From Simplicispira suum (GTDB taxonomy: Bacteria; Pseudomonadota; Gammaproteobacteria; Burkholderiales; Burkholderiaceae_C): a stretch of 64,000 nt of DNA. The notes under the pieces are model-generated. The model did not search any database and was not told the origin of the DNA. It was given only the letters and a program-made list of their open reading frames with translations. Every line of letters starts with the position of its first letter. The stretch's first letter is position 1. Shown here one piece after another: positions 19,826 through 27,688 of this stretch. Position numbers and translations under genes: made by a program. The DNA lies in contig NZ_CP027669.1 of assembly GCF_003008595.1 (NCBI RefSeq), positions 3,286,001-3,350,000 on the forward strand. The letters run 5' to 3'.

Positions 19826-20100
19826 GTTTGCCAAGCCGCGCCTGAGCATGATGTTGTTTTCAAAGGTATCAGGACTGCTGCCATACATCCGGACTTTGTT
19901 GGGTCACTTTCAACCCTGTCCCTGATGGAATTCGCTCACCAGCTCCCTATCAATTTCGCGTGCTCGTTGCCGGCACGTCGGGGTCATCGGGTTTTGCTGA
20001 TGCCGGTCCAACCTGTGCTTGCCATCATCTCGCCTTGAGCGTTGCCTGTGCAATCAATGGGTGCGCTGCCCGTTTCAATCGTGTTCGTCCTCGTTCGCTT
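19826..20100 (-). ncRNA. candidate bridge/seeker RNA region of the IS element
   Basis: The roughly 275 bp between the transposase stop and the subterminal repeat has no supportable gene. IS110-family elements encode a structured guide RNA in a non-coding end, and in IS1111-type elements it is reported downstream of the transposase, which is where the long non-coding end lies here. I cannot fold it by eye, and only 6-7 nt matches to the flanking target are visible. This is a positional inference. Confidence 0.35.
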
Positions 20101-21144
20101 TCATACTGCGGCCAACATTCTGGCCTCGGGCCGGTATTCGCTGGCTTTGACCAGCATGGCCCAAAGGATGCGTGCATTGCGATTGGCCAGTGCAACTGCA
20201 GCCACATTGGCGTTGCGCCGGCTCAGCAGCCGATCGAGCCACGCATCGGTGCTTTTGCCTGCGGCGCGCCGCCGCTCATTGGCCTGAATCAGCGAGCGCG
20301 CTCCATGGATGAGCAAGGTGCGCACATAACCATCGCCGCGTTTGCTGATGCCCAGCAGTTTGTCCTTGCCCCCACTGGAGTGCTGGCGCGGCACCAACCC
20401 CAGCCAGGCGGCCAGTTGCTTGCCATTGGCAAACAGCGTGGCATCGCCCACGGTGGCCACGATGGCGCTGCTGGTGATGGGGCCGATGCCCGGCACTTGC
20501 TGCAGCCGTCGCTCGGCGCTGTCTGCCTGCACCGATGAGGCGATGAGCTGCTCCAGTTGAGCGACCTGCGCATCGAGCTGCTTGAGCTGCTGGTGCAGAT
20601 GTCCGATCAGGGTGCGCATGGGCGAAGGCAGCGCCATGCGCTCATCAGCGGCAACGGCGCCAGCTTGGACGAGCACCACGCGCAGGCCCTGGGCCATCAC
20701 GATGCCGAACTCACTGAGCAAGCCGCGAATCTGGTTGGCCAGCGCCGTGCGCATCTTCACAAAGCCCTGGCGTGCGCGGTGCACGGCCAGCACCGCTTGC
20801 TGTTCGCAGCTCTTGACAGCCACAAAGCGCATGCTGGGGCGGCTGACAGCTTCGCAGATGGCTTGCGCGTCTGCGCGGTCGTTCTTGTTGGATTTGACGT
20901 AGGGCTTGACGAACTGCGGTGACATCAGGCGCACATCGTGCCCCTGGCTTTGCAGCTTGCGCGCCCAGAAATGCGCGCCTGAGCAGGCCTCCATGCCAAT
21001 CAGGCACGGCGGCAAACCGACAAAAAACTCGGCCATCTGCGCGCGGCGCAGGGGCTTGCTGAAGACGATCCGACCGGTGTGATCGACACCGTGCACGTGA
21101 AAGATGTTCTTGGCCAGATCGATGCCAACGGTGGTAACTTGCAT
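20101..21144 (-). CDS. IS110-family transposase (DEDD recombinase)
   Basis: 347 residues. The N-terminal RuvC-like DEDD domain shows GIDLAKN (Asp 9), MEACSGAH (Glu 52) and NDRADAQAI (Asp 89, Asp 92). The C-terminal Tnp_20 domain shows VPGIGPITSSAIVATVGD, FANGKQLAAWLGLVPRQHSSGGK with the likely catalytic Ser, and GDGYVRTLLIHGAR. Length and motifs are complete, so the gene looks intact. The start is the ATG at 21144; upstream codons in frame lie in the IS end and are not conserved. It catalyses RNA-guided insertion and excision of the element. Confidence 0.92.
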   Translation of the reverse strand: MQVTTVGIDLAKNIFHVHGVDHTGRIVFSKPLRRAQMAEFFVGLPPCLIGMEACSGAHFWARKLQSQGHDVRLMSPQFVKPYVKSNKNDRADAQAICEAVSRPSMRFVAVKSCEQQAVLAVHRARQGFVKMRTALANQIRGLLSEFGIVMAQGLRVVLVQAGAVAADERMALPSPMRTLIGHLHQQLKQLDAQVAQLEQLIASSVQADSAERRLQQVPGIGPITSSAIVATVGDATLFANGKQLAAWLGLVPRQHSSGGKDKLLGISKRGDGYVRTLLIHGARSLIQANERRRAAGKSTDAWLDRLLSRRNANVAAVALANRNARILWAMLVKASEYRPEARMLAAV

Positions 21145-21233
21145 GGTGGACGCTCCTGTCTGTTGAACAAGTGGTTGATCGAGCCTCCACTTTGGCACTT
21201 CAAGGCCGATCAGGTGGGGGCGTCCATTCCATT

Positions 21234-21641
21234 AATCCCGGACCGGAGTGGCGCAACGCCAAATCAACTCAGCGGGCGGCGTGTTCGCCTTCCCGGCGGC
21301 GTGCCTCTGCCAAGGCCGTCTGCCGGGATGTGCGCCCGGCGGCGCAGTAACTTTCTCTTGCGTCGCCAAGAGAAAGTCACCAAAGAGAAGGCGACCCCGC
21401 TGTCCGTGACCCCTTCGGGGCAACCTGCGGTGCTCGCTTCACGCGGGGTCCGCGCAAACTCGCTGCACTGCGTTTCGCTCAAACAGCGCGCGGCCCTGAT
21501 CCGCCTGAAGCTGTGCTCCTCGGCACGGCCAGAGGGGAAGGGGGGACAAACACCCCTTCGGGCCATCGCTGCGCTCGGCCCAAGGCGTCGGCACGAGCGC
21601 GGCGCTGGCAGTGTGGCCGGGTTCAGAGCAGCGCAGGCATT
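21234..21641. other. non-coding region between the IS element and REP palindrome 2
   Basis: No gene supported. The segment has several open frames of low complexity, Arg/Ala-rich in translation, which I believe are chance frames. It contains GGCCATCGCTGCGCTCGGCC at 21561-21580, an exact 20 bp duplicate of 19643-19662 on the other side of the element, so both flanks carry paralogous repeat material. 21688-21827 likewise holds no recognised feature. Confidence 0.5.
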
Positions 21642-21687
21642 GGGGTCGGATCACGATGCAGCGCAGCGAAACTCGTGCTCAAACCCC
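21642..21687. repeat. REP-like palindrome 2 (diverged)
   Basis: 46 bp copy of the palindrome at 19765. The left arm GGGGTCGGATCACGA is identical, while the right arm reads TCGTGCTCAAACCCC, so pairing is damaged. The preceding 14 bp (21628-21641) also match the first copy with one difference. It is followed directly by AATCCCGGA, the sequence found at the right edge of the IS element. Confidence 0.65.
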
Positions 21688-21827
21688 AATCCCGGAACGG
21701 TGGGCGCAGCGCGGGTTCTTCGCTAAGTCATGCTTGCGGCAGCGCATCACCTTCCAAATGACGAGCGGCTGCTGCCGGCCGGAAACCCGACGGTGGCTCC
21801 TGGCAGAGCCGGTGACACAACGCAGCG

Positions 21828-22547
21828 TCAGGCTGCGTTTGCATTCATGAATGCCGCAGTGTTCTCGTACTTTTGGTGCACTCGTGGGTCGAGAGCCTCA
21901 AAGGGACCGAAGTACTGAGCGAAACCTTGATAGACCTGCTTAGCAGTTACTGGTAGCGGGGCGGCGATGCTATTCCTGAGGATTACCGGCCAATTGACTG
22001 CATAGCCAGGCCGTGCACTTCCTTCGAAAGGAATATCGGTGGGGGAAACGATATCTGAGGCGCCAGACTGGAGATGCGCTTCCATCGCACGGCGATAGAC
22101 TTCCTGAGACGTAACGATGCCGATCCATTGAGCGGATTCGCCAAGGTGGTAAGCCTCGATAAGCGCCGGTCCGGCATACATTGATTCATCAAGATTGAAG
22201 AAGAAGGTGCCAACGGCAATGCCGATACGAACAGGGACGCAAAGGTGGAGTGCCCTGCTCAGCAGCTGTGTTGTCATGACCAAAATGGTTCGTAGGTCGT
22301 TGAGTGCCGCACCAAGAGTGAACAAGACAATGGTGTCCGAGAACGTGACTGCGTGGACGTGCTGTGGGGTTGCGACTGTCTCCGCCGTATCCAGGAAAGT
22401 GAGCGAGGTGGCGTGCGCGTCTTTGCGTGCCTCTACAAGTCGGCCCAGAAGACTCCATGCGAGTTCTGGGTCCTTTGCGACGAGCGCAGACATTCCGAGC
22501 ACGTCTATGTGGACGACAAAGCGCTGGTGCTCAACGATGGTAGGCAT
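21828..22547 (-). CDS. nucleotide cyclase-like domain protein (orphan)
   Basis: 239 residues. The pattern VVHIDVLGMSALV (Asp 15), a central VTFSDTIVLF (Asp 71), VRIGIAVGTFFF (around 107-116) and MYAGPALIEAYHLGE resembles class III adenylate/guanylate cyclase folds and a wide group of uncharacterised relatives. The two Asp residues fit the metal-binding pair, but I cannot confirm a full set of catalytic residues. I chose the ATG at 22547; the frame is open to 22643. Base composition is visibly less G+C-rich than in neighbours, and the gene lies beside an insertion sequence, suggesting acquisition. No effector gene is adjacent. Function not known. Confidence 0.55.
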   Translation of the reverse strand: MPTIVEHQRFVVHIDVLGMSALVAKDPELAWSLLGRLVEARKDAHATSLTFLDTAETVATPQHVHAVTFSDTIVLFTLGAALNDLRTILVMTTQLLSRALHLCVPVRIGIAVGTFFFNLDESMYAGPALIEAYHLGESAQWIGIVTSQEVYRRAMEAHLQSGASDIVSPTDIPFEGSARPGYAVNWPVILRNSIAAPLPVTAKQVYQGFAQYFGPFEALDPRVHQKYENTAAFMNANAA

Positions 22548-22644
22548 TGCGGACAAACATCTAAGCTGAAGCAGCGATTCTCGTCGCTGGTGTATCGCAG
22601 ACGATCTTGCGGGAAATCGAGCGGATAGATCGACGCAAAGCACT

Positions 22645-22700
22645 CAAAATTCATAGCTGCCAGCGATTATTTCACAAGCGCTAGACGCCAATTTGACCAA
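22645..22700 (+). repeat. dispersed palindromic repeat, copy D
   Basis: AAATTCATAGCTGCCAGCG, then CAAGCGCTAGACGCCAATTT. It lies between the cyclase-like gene (22547) and the end of the SpmAB-like gene (22706), in the 158 bp gap; nothing else is seen there. Confidence 0.7.
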
Positions 22701-22705
22701 ACTTT

Positions 22706-23935
22706 TCACCCAAAAAACCAATAACAAACCCCAATCGCCGCCAACACCCCCGCCAGCTCCGCCAGCAGCGCACAAGGCACCGCGTGCCGCACCCGCTGGA
22801 TCCCCACCGCCCCAAAGTACACCGCCAGCACATAGAACGTGGTTTCCGTACTGCCCTGCACCGTGGCGGCAACCAGGGCGGGGAAGCTGTCTACGCCCTT
22901 GGCTTGCATCGTCTCGATCAGCATGGCGCGGGCGGCGCTGCCTGAGAAGGGTTTGACCAGCGCGGTTGGCAGGGCATCGACAAAGCGCGTGTCCCAGCCG
23001 GCGCCTTCGACCAGCCAGCGGATGCCGTCGAGCGCGTAGCCCAGTGCACCGGAGGCGCGCAGCACGCCGATGGCGCAGAGCATGGCGACCAGGTAGGGCA
23101 GCAGCCCTTTGGCCACCTCGAAGCCGTCGCGTGCGCCTTCGACGAAGGCCTCGTACACGGGCACACGCCTCCAGGCGCCCAGCAACACGAACAACAGCAC
23201 CAGGCCAAACAGCGTCAGATTTCCGGTGAGGGACGACAGGCTCGCCAGCGCCGCAGCGCTTAGCGTGGAGAGGAAGGCGACCAGCGCGGCAATGCCCAGC
23301 GCCAGCGGCAGCAGGTAGGCCAACACCACCGGGCGCCAGAGCGGCAAGCGCTGCACGAAGGCGACGGTCAAGAGCCCCACCAGGGTCGAGGCCGAGGTGG
23401 CGAGCAGGATGGGGACGAACACCAGCGTGGGGTCGCTCGCGCCTTGCTGCAGGCGGTACATGAAGATGGAAACCGGCAGCAGCGTGAGCGACGAGGCGTT
23501 CAGGACCAGGAACAGGATTTGCGCGTTGGTGGCGGTCTTGGGCTCGGGGTTCAGGCTTTGCAGCGAATGCATGGCTTTCAGGCCGATGGGCGTGGCCGCG
23601 TTGTCCAGGCCGAGCGCGTTGGCGGCAAAGTTCAGCGTCATCAGGCCCAGCGCCGGGTGGCCGCGCGGCACGCCGGGCATCAGTTGTGCAAACAGCGGCG
23701 CCAGCCAGCGTGCCAGGGTTTCGACCAGGCCGGCGCGCTCGGCAATGCGCAAAAAACCGAGCCAGAGGGTGAGGGTGCCAAAAAGCAGCAGCATCACCTC
23801 GACCGAGAGCTTGGCCATGGCAAACAAGGCTTCGACCATGGCAGCAAACACCTGGGCGTTGCCGCCGGCGAGCCACTGCACCAGGGCGGCGATGGCGGAC
23901 GTAACGAAAAAACCCAGCCAGAGGGTGTTGAGCAT
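22706..23935 (-). CDS. SpmA-SpmB fused nucleoside-recognition (Gate) membrane protein
   Basis: 409 residues, strongly hydrophobic, with two successive Gate domains. The N-terminal half (about 1-200) resembles SpmA, with NFAANALGLDNAATPIGLKA. The C-terminal half (about 225-409) resembles SpmB, with KGLLPYLVAMLCAIGVLRASGA, PTALVKPFSGSAARAML and VQGSTETTFYVLAVYFGAVG. In Bacillus these are separate spore-maturation proteins; in proteobacteria the fused form is a predicted inner membrane transporter of unknown substrate. The start is the ATG at 23935. Confidence 0.85.
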   Translation of the reverse strand: MLNTLWLGFFVTSAIAALVQWLAGGNAQVFAAMVEALFAMAKLSVEVMLLLFGTLTLWLGFLRIAERAGLVETLARWLAPLFAQLMPGVPRGHPALGLMTLNFAANALGLDNAATPIGLKAMHSLQSLNPEPKTATNAQILFLVLNASSLTLLPVSIFMYRLQQGASDPTLVFVPILLATSASTLVGLLTVAFVQRLPLWRPVVLAYLLPLALGIAALVAFLSTLSAAALASLSSLTGNLTLFGLVLLFVLLGAWRRVPVYEAFVEGARDGFEVAKGLLPYLVAMLCAIGVLRASGALGYALDGIRWLVEGAGWDTRFVDALPTALVKPFSGSAARAMLIETMQAKGVDSFPALVAATVQGSTETTFYVLAVYFGAVGIQRVRHAVPCALLAELAGVLAAIGVCYWFFG

Positions 23936-24055
23936 GGGGGAACCGAAGCGGAAAAGCCGCCATTGTGCGTGCGGCGGCAGTGGTAACCTTGCCCTCATTC
24001 GCCCGGACTTTCCCTCAGCCGTTGGGGGCCATCCGGACGCAGTCAAGGAACTCGC

Positions 24056-24766
24056 ATGGGCGCGCAATGGAAAGCAAAGGGCAAGGCGCAAGCCGCTGAC
24101 GCCCGTGGAAAGCTGTTTGGCAAACTGGCCAAGGAAATCATGGTCGCCGCGCGCGGCGGCGCCGACCCTGCGGGCAACTCCAAGCTGCGGCTGGTGCTGG
24201 AGCAGGCGCGCAAGGTCTCGATGCCCAAGGACACGCTGGAGCGCGCCATCAAAAAGGGCGCCGGCATCGGTGGCGACGCCGCCAGTTTCGAGCATGTGGT
24301 GTACGAGGGCTTTGCCCCGCACCAGGTGGCTGTGATGGTCGAGTGCCTGACCGACAACGTCAAACGCACGGCGCCCGAAATGCGCGTGCTGTTTCGCAAG
24401 GGGCAGTTGGGAACATCCGGCTCCGTGGCCTGGGATTTTGACCACGTCGGCATGATCGAGGCCGAGCCTGCGACGGCTGGGGCCGATGCCGAGATGGCCG
24501 CGATTGAAGCCGGCGCGCAAGACCTAGAGCCGGGCGAAGAAGAGGGCCAAACCCTGTTCTGGACCGAGCCCACCGACCTCGACGTGGTCAGCCGCGCATT
24601 GCCCGAGCATGGCTTTTCGGTGCTTTCCGTCAAGCTCGGCTACCGCCCCAAGAACCCGGTGAACCCGGCCAACCTAAGCGCCGAGGCGCTGGAGGAAGTC
24701 GAAGCCTTCCTCGCCGCCATCGACGCCAACGACGACGTGCAGAACGTGTACGCCGCACTCGGTTGA
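24056..24766 (+). CDS. YebC/PmpR family protein (YeeN-like paralogue)
   Basis: 236 residues with the YebC N-terminus ([20 protein letters not shown], then FGKLAKEI), the central ERAIKKGAG and VYEGF..H blocks, and [13 protein letters not shown]. YebC-family proteins act on translation of difficult peptide stretches or as regulators; the [11 protein letters not shown] start is the YeeN-like variety. A second, canonical YebC is at 54008 in this window. The ribosome site AAGGA precedes the ATG at 24056. Only 13 bp separate it from the J-domain gene, so it may lead that operon. Confidence 0.88.
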   Translation: MGAQWKAKGKAQAADARGKLFGKLAKEIMVAARGGADPAGNSKLRLVLEQARKVSMPKDTLERAIKKGAGIGGDAASFEHVVYEGFAPHQVAVMVECLTDNVKRTAPEMRVLFRKGQLGTSGSVAWDFDHVGMIEAEPATAGADAEMAAIEAGAQDLEPGEEEGQTLFWTEPTDLDVVSRALPEHGFSVLSVKLGYRPKNPVNPANLSAEALEEVEAFLAAIDANDDVQNVYAALG

Positions 24767-24779
24767 ACCCGACCATTGA

Positions 24780-25064
24780 ATGAGCGAAGACCACTACAGC
24801 GCCCTGGGCCTGCCGGCCACGGCCACTTTGGCCGACATCAAGAAGGCGTTTCGGCAGAAGGCGTCCTTCTATCACCCTGACCGCAATGCGGCGAGCGACG
24901 CTGCAGCGCGCTTTGGTGCTGTGCAACAAGCCTACGATGTGCTGTCCGACCCCGAGCGGCGCCAACAGTACGACGACAACCGCCGCCGCAACCTGCTCGA
25001 CGATCCGCTGGAAACTGCCAGCGAGATCTGGCAGGCTTACGTGAAACGAATGGAGTTGCCATGA
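24780..25064 (+). CDS. small J-domain protein
   Basis: 94 residues, essentially a lone J domain (about residues 4-70): YSALGLPATATLADIKKAFR, the HPD motif in FYHPDRN, and YDVLSDPERRQQYD. A short tail ends in SEIWQAYVKRMELP. J-domain proteins stimulate Hsp70 (DnaK) ATPase and deliver clients; with no Gly/Phe, zinc-finger or client domain, this one probably works with a specific partner. It overlaps the next gene as ATGA, and three unknown genes follow in a tight run. Confidence 0.88.
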   Translation: MSEDHYSALGLPATATLADIKKAFRQKASFYHPDRNAASDAAARFGAVQQAYDVLSDPERRQQYDDNRRRNLLDDPLETASEIWQAYVKRMELP

Positions 25065-25627
25065 AGCTCTCGCGCTATTTTTCTGACCTGCGCTCGGCCT
25101 ATGAGGCCGAGCTGGACGACCTGACCTCGGATTCCGAAGGCAAGGATGTGCTCAAGAAACGCCTGGCAGCCAAGCGCAGCGAAATCGGTTTTCTGGTGCA
25201 GATGCTGAGCTACAGCCCCGAGATGGTGGCGGTGGTCTTTCACCGCGCCTTTCGCTTTGCCAAGCCGGCCACCATGCAGCGCCTGCTGACGCTGCAGCCC
25301 GAGGCGCTGCCCGCGTGGCCCGAACTGGCCGGGTCTGTGGCACTGGAATCCTGGGCCGAGCCGGTGGCGCGCAAGGTGCTGGCCGAACCCGGTGGCCCGG
25401 CCTTCATGACCGTGGCCGCCTGCCTGGAATTCCTGCATGCGCACGGTTTTGCCTCGGCCGACGCACTACCGAAGGACGCCGACGAGGACCAAGGCAGCAG
25501 CCGCGATCGCGACGATGACGACGCTGGCCTGAGCACCGACGACGCGCACGACCCGACGGACGAGCGCTCGCTCGACGAGGCCGGCGCCGACTGGCTGGCC
25601 GAGCAGGGATTTGAGCGCAAAGACTGA
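25061..25627 (+). CDS. hypothetical protein in the J-domain operon, first of three
   Basis: 188 residues, no family recognised. The first 130 residues look globular and helical (MKLSRYFSDLRSAYEAELDD, PEMVAVVFHRAFRFAKPATM). The last 50 are very acidic and disordered-looking (DADEDQGSSRDRDDDDAGL), ending with a short ordered AGADWLAEQGF. No signal peptide or membrane segment, so probably cytoplasmic. The start overlaps the J-domain gene's stop by 4 bp, arguing for coupled translation and stoichiometric partnership. Confidence 0.75.
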   Translation: MKLSRYFSDLRSAYEAELDDLTSDSEGKDVLKKRLAAKRSEIGFLVQMLSYSPEMVAVVFHRAFRFAKPATMQRLLTLQPEALPAWPELAGSVALESWAEPVARKVLAEPGGPAFMTVAACLEFLHAHGFASADALPKDADEDQGSSRDRDDDDAGLSTDDAHDPTDERSLDEAGADWLAEQGFERKD

Positions 25628-25640
25628 GAACGAAGAACGT

Positions 25641-26387
25641 ATGAACCACCTGGCACTCATAGAAAAAACCACCAGCCTGATCGCCGCAGGCGACATCGTC
25701 GGCGCCGAAGGTGCGCTGGCCGAGCTGGCCGATGAAGAGGGCGACCGCGCCCTGATGGTCGTGCTCGACCAGCTCGCGCCCAAGGACGTGCTGGCCGTCA
25801 TGCGCGAGTACGACAGCTCCAAGGCCTCCGTCGTGAACATGCTGGTCACACCCGAGCAGTTCGCCCGTGCCATGGTGCTGGAGAAGCAGTACAAGGACCT
25901 CACGCACCAGCATCTGCGCAACATGGTCAACGCCGTGGTGTTTCGCGACGGCGCCGACCCGCTCGAATTTTTGACCGCCATTGGCGATCTGGAGGGCGGC
26001 GCCGAGGCCCTGGCCAATTACTTCACCGAAAAGTGGAGCCGTGTCGAATCCTTTGCCCGCACTGGCAGCTTTGAAGCCACCGAAGACTACGGCCTGATGC
26101 TGAGCGACGACGAGCTGCTGGCCTCGGGCTATGTGCGGCCCCGCGTCGAACTCGACGAAATCGCTGATCAGGACTGGATGCAAATGGCCTGGCTGCTGCG
26201 CTACGAATGCCGCGACCTGTTCATTGAGATGCTCCTGGTGCTGCGCGCCAAGGCCCGTGCACACGACGCGGGTGAAGGGGACGATGCGCTGGAAGAGGAG
26301 AGCGACGGCAAGTTTGAGACCAGCGACACCGATCGCGGCAAGGCCACGCCGGCAGCACGCGCCTCCGACGAAGAGTCCGCCATCTGA
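25641..26387 (+). CDS. hypothetical protein in the J-domain operon, second of three
   Basis: 248 residues, predominantly helical, cytoplasmic, acidic. It begins MNHLALIEKTTSLIAAGDIV and has a middle stretch LVTPEQFARAMVLEKQYKDL. The last 45 residues are an acidic, low-complexity tail (GEGDDALEEESDGKFETSD). No family recognised. ATG 25641 is preferred over an in-frame TTG at 25611. The stop and the next gene's start share one base (TGATG), again suggesting coupling. Small acidic proteins encoded with a J protein may be its client or adaptor, but this is inference. Confidence 0.72.
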   Translation: MNHLALIEKTTSLIAAGDIVGAEGALAELADEEGDRALMVVLDQLAPKDVLAVMREYDSSKASVVNMLVTPEQFARAMVLEKQYKDLTHQHLRNMVNAVVFRDGADPLEFLTAIGDLEGGAEALANYFTEKWSRVESFARTGSFEATEDYGLMLSDDELLASGYVRPRVELDEIADQDWMQMAWLLRYECRDLFIEMLLVLRAKARAHDAGEGDDALEEESDGKFETSDTDRGKATPAARASDEESAI

Positions 26388-27664
26388 TGCCCGGCAGCAG
26401 CAAGGCGGGCGCGCCGGCGCAGGCACTGGCGCTGGCGCTGGCGCTGCACGATGCGCGGCCGCTTTTTGAAAAGGCGCTGGTCTATGGCGTGCAGCACGGC
26501 ATTGTGGGCGCCGAGCGCCTGGCGGCCATGCACACCGAGGCGCCTAAGGGCATGGTGCAGATCGCGCGCTATTTCGGCAGCGAATTCCTGCGCCCCGAGC
26601 TCGAGCGCGCACGCGAGCGCATGGTCAATTTCATCAGCCTGCACCTGGAAGACGCGACCGGCGGCGACCTGGCGCAGTCAGCGCGCCTGCTGGCGGACCA
26701 TTCGCTGCTGTCGCGCTCCAAGGCCGGCACCGATTTGCTGCGCCAGTTGATTGCCCTGCCCGAAAGCAGCCACTTTGGCATGCAGGGCCAGGACGAAGCG
26801 CAAGTTTCGCTGCTGGCGCTGTGGTCGCTGCGCAGCTATGCACAGTACCGCGAAGAACTGGAGCGGCGCAGCCGCATTGGCGAGGCCGTGCAGACGGCGC
26901 TGTGGCTGGCCGAGCGCTATGCGCTGGACGACGACGTTCTGGAAGAGGGCGACGCCGAAGGCGTGATTCGCACGGCGCTGGTGCTGCAGGCCCTGGGCTA
27001 CCGCAGCACCGAATGGCCCAGCGTCGCCGCATTCCGCAAATTGCTTACGGCGCGCCGTACCACCGGCAAGGCGCTTGCCGACGTGTCGGCCCTGCCATCG
27101 CCCAAAGGGCTGCCGCCCGCGTTGCATGCGGTGGTCGACGCGCAAAAACCTGTGGTGTTGGCCGACCTGGGCAAGCTGCTCGACCCAAAGCGCCCCCTGG
27201 GCACGCTGCTGCGCACCATGAGCGCGCTGCGCAATCGGTATTTCTTGATCGAAGATCCGCTGGGCGAGGTGGACGAATTCCTGCGCGCCGCCGAGTCCCT
27301 GAGCGAGGACGAGGCGCCGCCCGCTGCGGCCAGCAAAACCTGGCAACGCGCCACGCAGGGCGAGAACGATGAAGCCGCGCTGCTCACGCTGTTCCTCTGC
27401 CTGGCTGTCGGCGTACCGAAAAAAACCCTGCTGCCCGAAAAGGCCGCCAAGGCCTTGGTGCGAAAGCTCCGCACCAAGGGCTGGGAGCCCGCGTTGGCCG
27501 AAACCTTTGTCGCGGAACACGCACCCGAAGTGCACCGCACCGACTACCTGGCCCTGTGGCGCAGCTTTGTCGGCGAGGCGAGTGGCACGCTGCAGGATGA
27601 CCACGATTACGGTTTGGGCGATGCGCTCGCGCTGCTGCGGCGCGAGTGCCACGTGGGGGAATGA
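26387..27664 (+). CDS. hypothetical protein in the J-domain operon, third of three
   Basis: 425 residues with no signal peptide or transmembrane segment. It looks largely alpha-helical and repeat-like, with Leu/Ala/Glu-rich stretches such as ERARERMVNFISLHLEDATG and LLALWSLRSYAQYREELERR. A conserved-looking block sits around LLDPKRPLGTLLRTMSALRN and RYFLIEDP. I do not recognise a family. It ends the run; the next gene (HD-GYP) is convergent and starts its stop 24 bp away. Confidence 0.72.
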   Translation: MPGSSKAGAPAQALALALALHDARPLFEKALVYGVQHGIVGAERLAAMHTEAPKGMVQIARYFGSEFLRPELERARERMVNFISLHLEDATGGDLAQSARLLADHSLLSRSKAGTDLLRQLIALPESSHFGMQGQDEAQVSLLALWSLRSYAQYREELERRSRIGEAVQTALWLAERYALDDDVLEEGDAEGVIRTALVLQALGYRSTEWPSVAAFRKLLTARRTTGKALADVSALPSPKGLPPALHAVVDAQKPVVLADLGKLLDPKRPLGTLLRTMSALRNRYFLIEDPLGEVDEFLRAAESLSEDEAPPAAASKTWQRATQGENDEAALLTLFLCLAVGVPKKTLLPEKAAKALVRKLRTKGWEPALAETFVAEHAPEVHRTDYLALWRSFVGEASGTLQDDHDYGLGDALALLRRECHVGE

Positions 27665-27688
27665 TTTGCTTTGCTAACGCGCAAAGGC

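Larger units (their letters stand above)
19811..21233 (-). mobile_element. IS110-family (IS1111-type) insertion sequence
   Basis: About 1.42 kb. A 12 bp inverted repeat, ATGGACGCCCCC at 19814-19825 and GGGGGCGTCCAT at 21216-21227, lies just inside the ends, as in the IS1111 subgroup. The transposase is on the minus strand with 89 bp upstream of it and a long 290 bp non-coding part downstream. The outer limits are inferred from an apparent unoccupied paralogue of the target at 21642-21710, where a REP palindrome is directly followed by AATCCCGGA; the same AATCCCGGA resumes at 21234 after the element. No target duplication is seen, as expected for this family. Confidence 0.75.

Noticed and set aside
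19955-19990. Short blocks in the IS non-coding end that resemble the target flank (CGTGCTC, GGGGTC, and GGACCGG on the opposite strand)
   Set aside because: Only 6-7 nt each in a G+C-rich 275 bp region, and their order does not fit a single consistent guide model. Too weak to call as guide sequences.
21264-21566. Open frames of 60-100 codons between the IS element and REP palindrome 2
   Set aside because: Low-complexity Arg/Ser/Pro-rich translations inside repeat-derived DNA. Similar frames are often annotated as hypothetical proteins but look like translated repeats.
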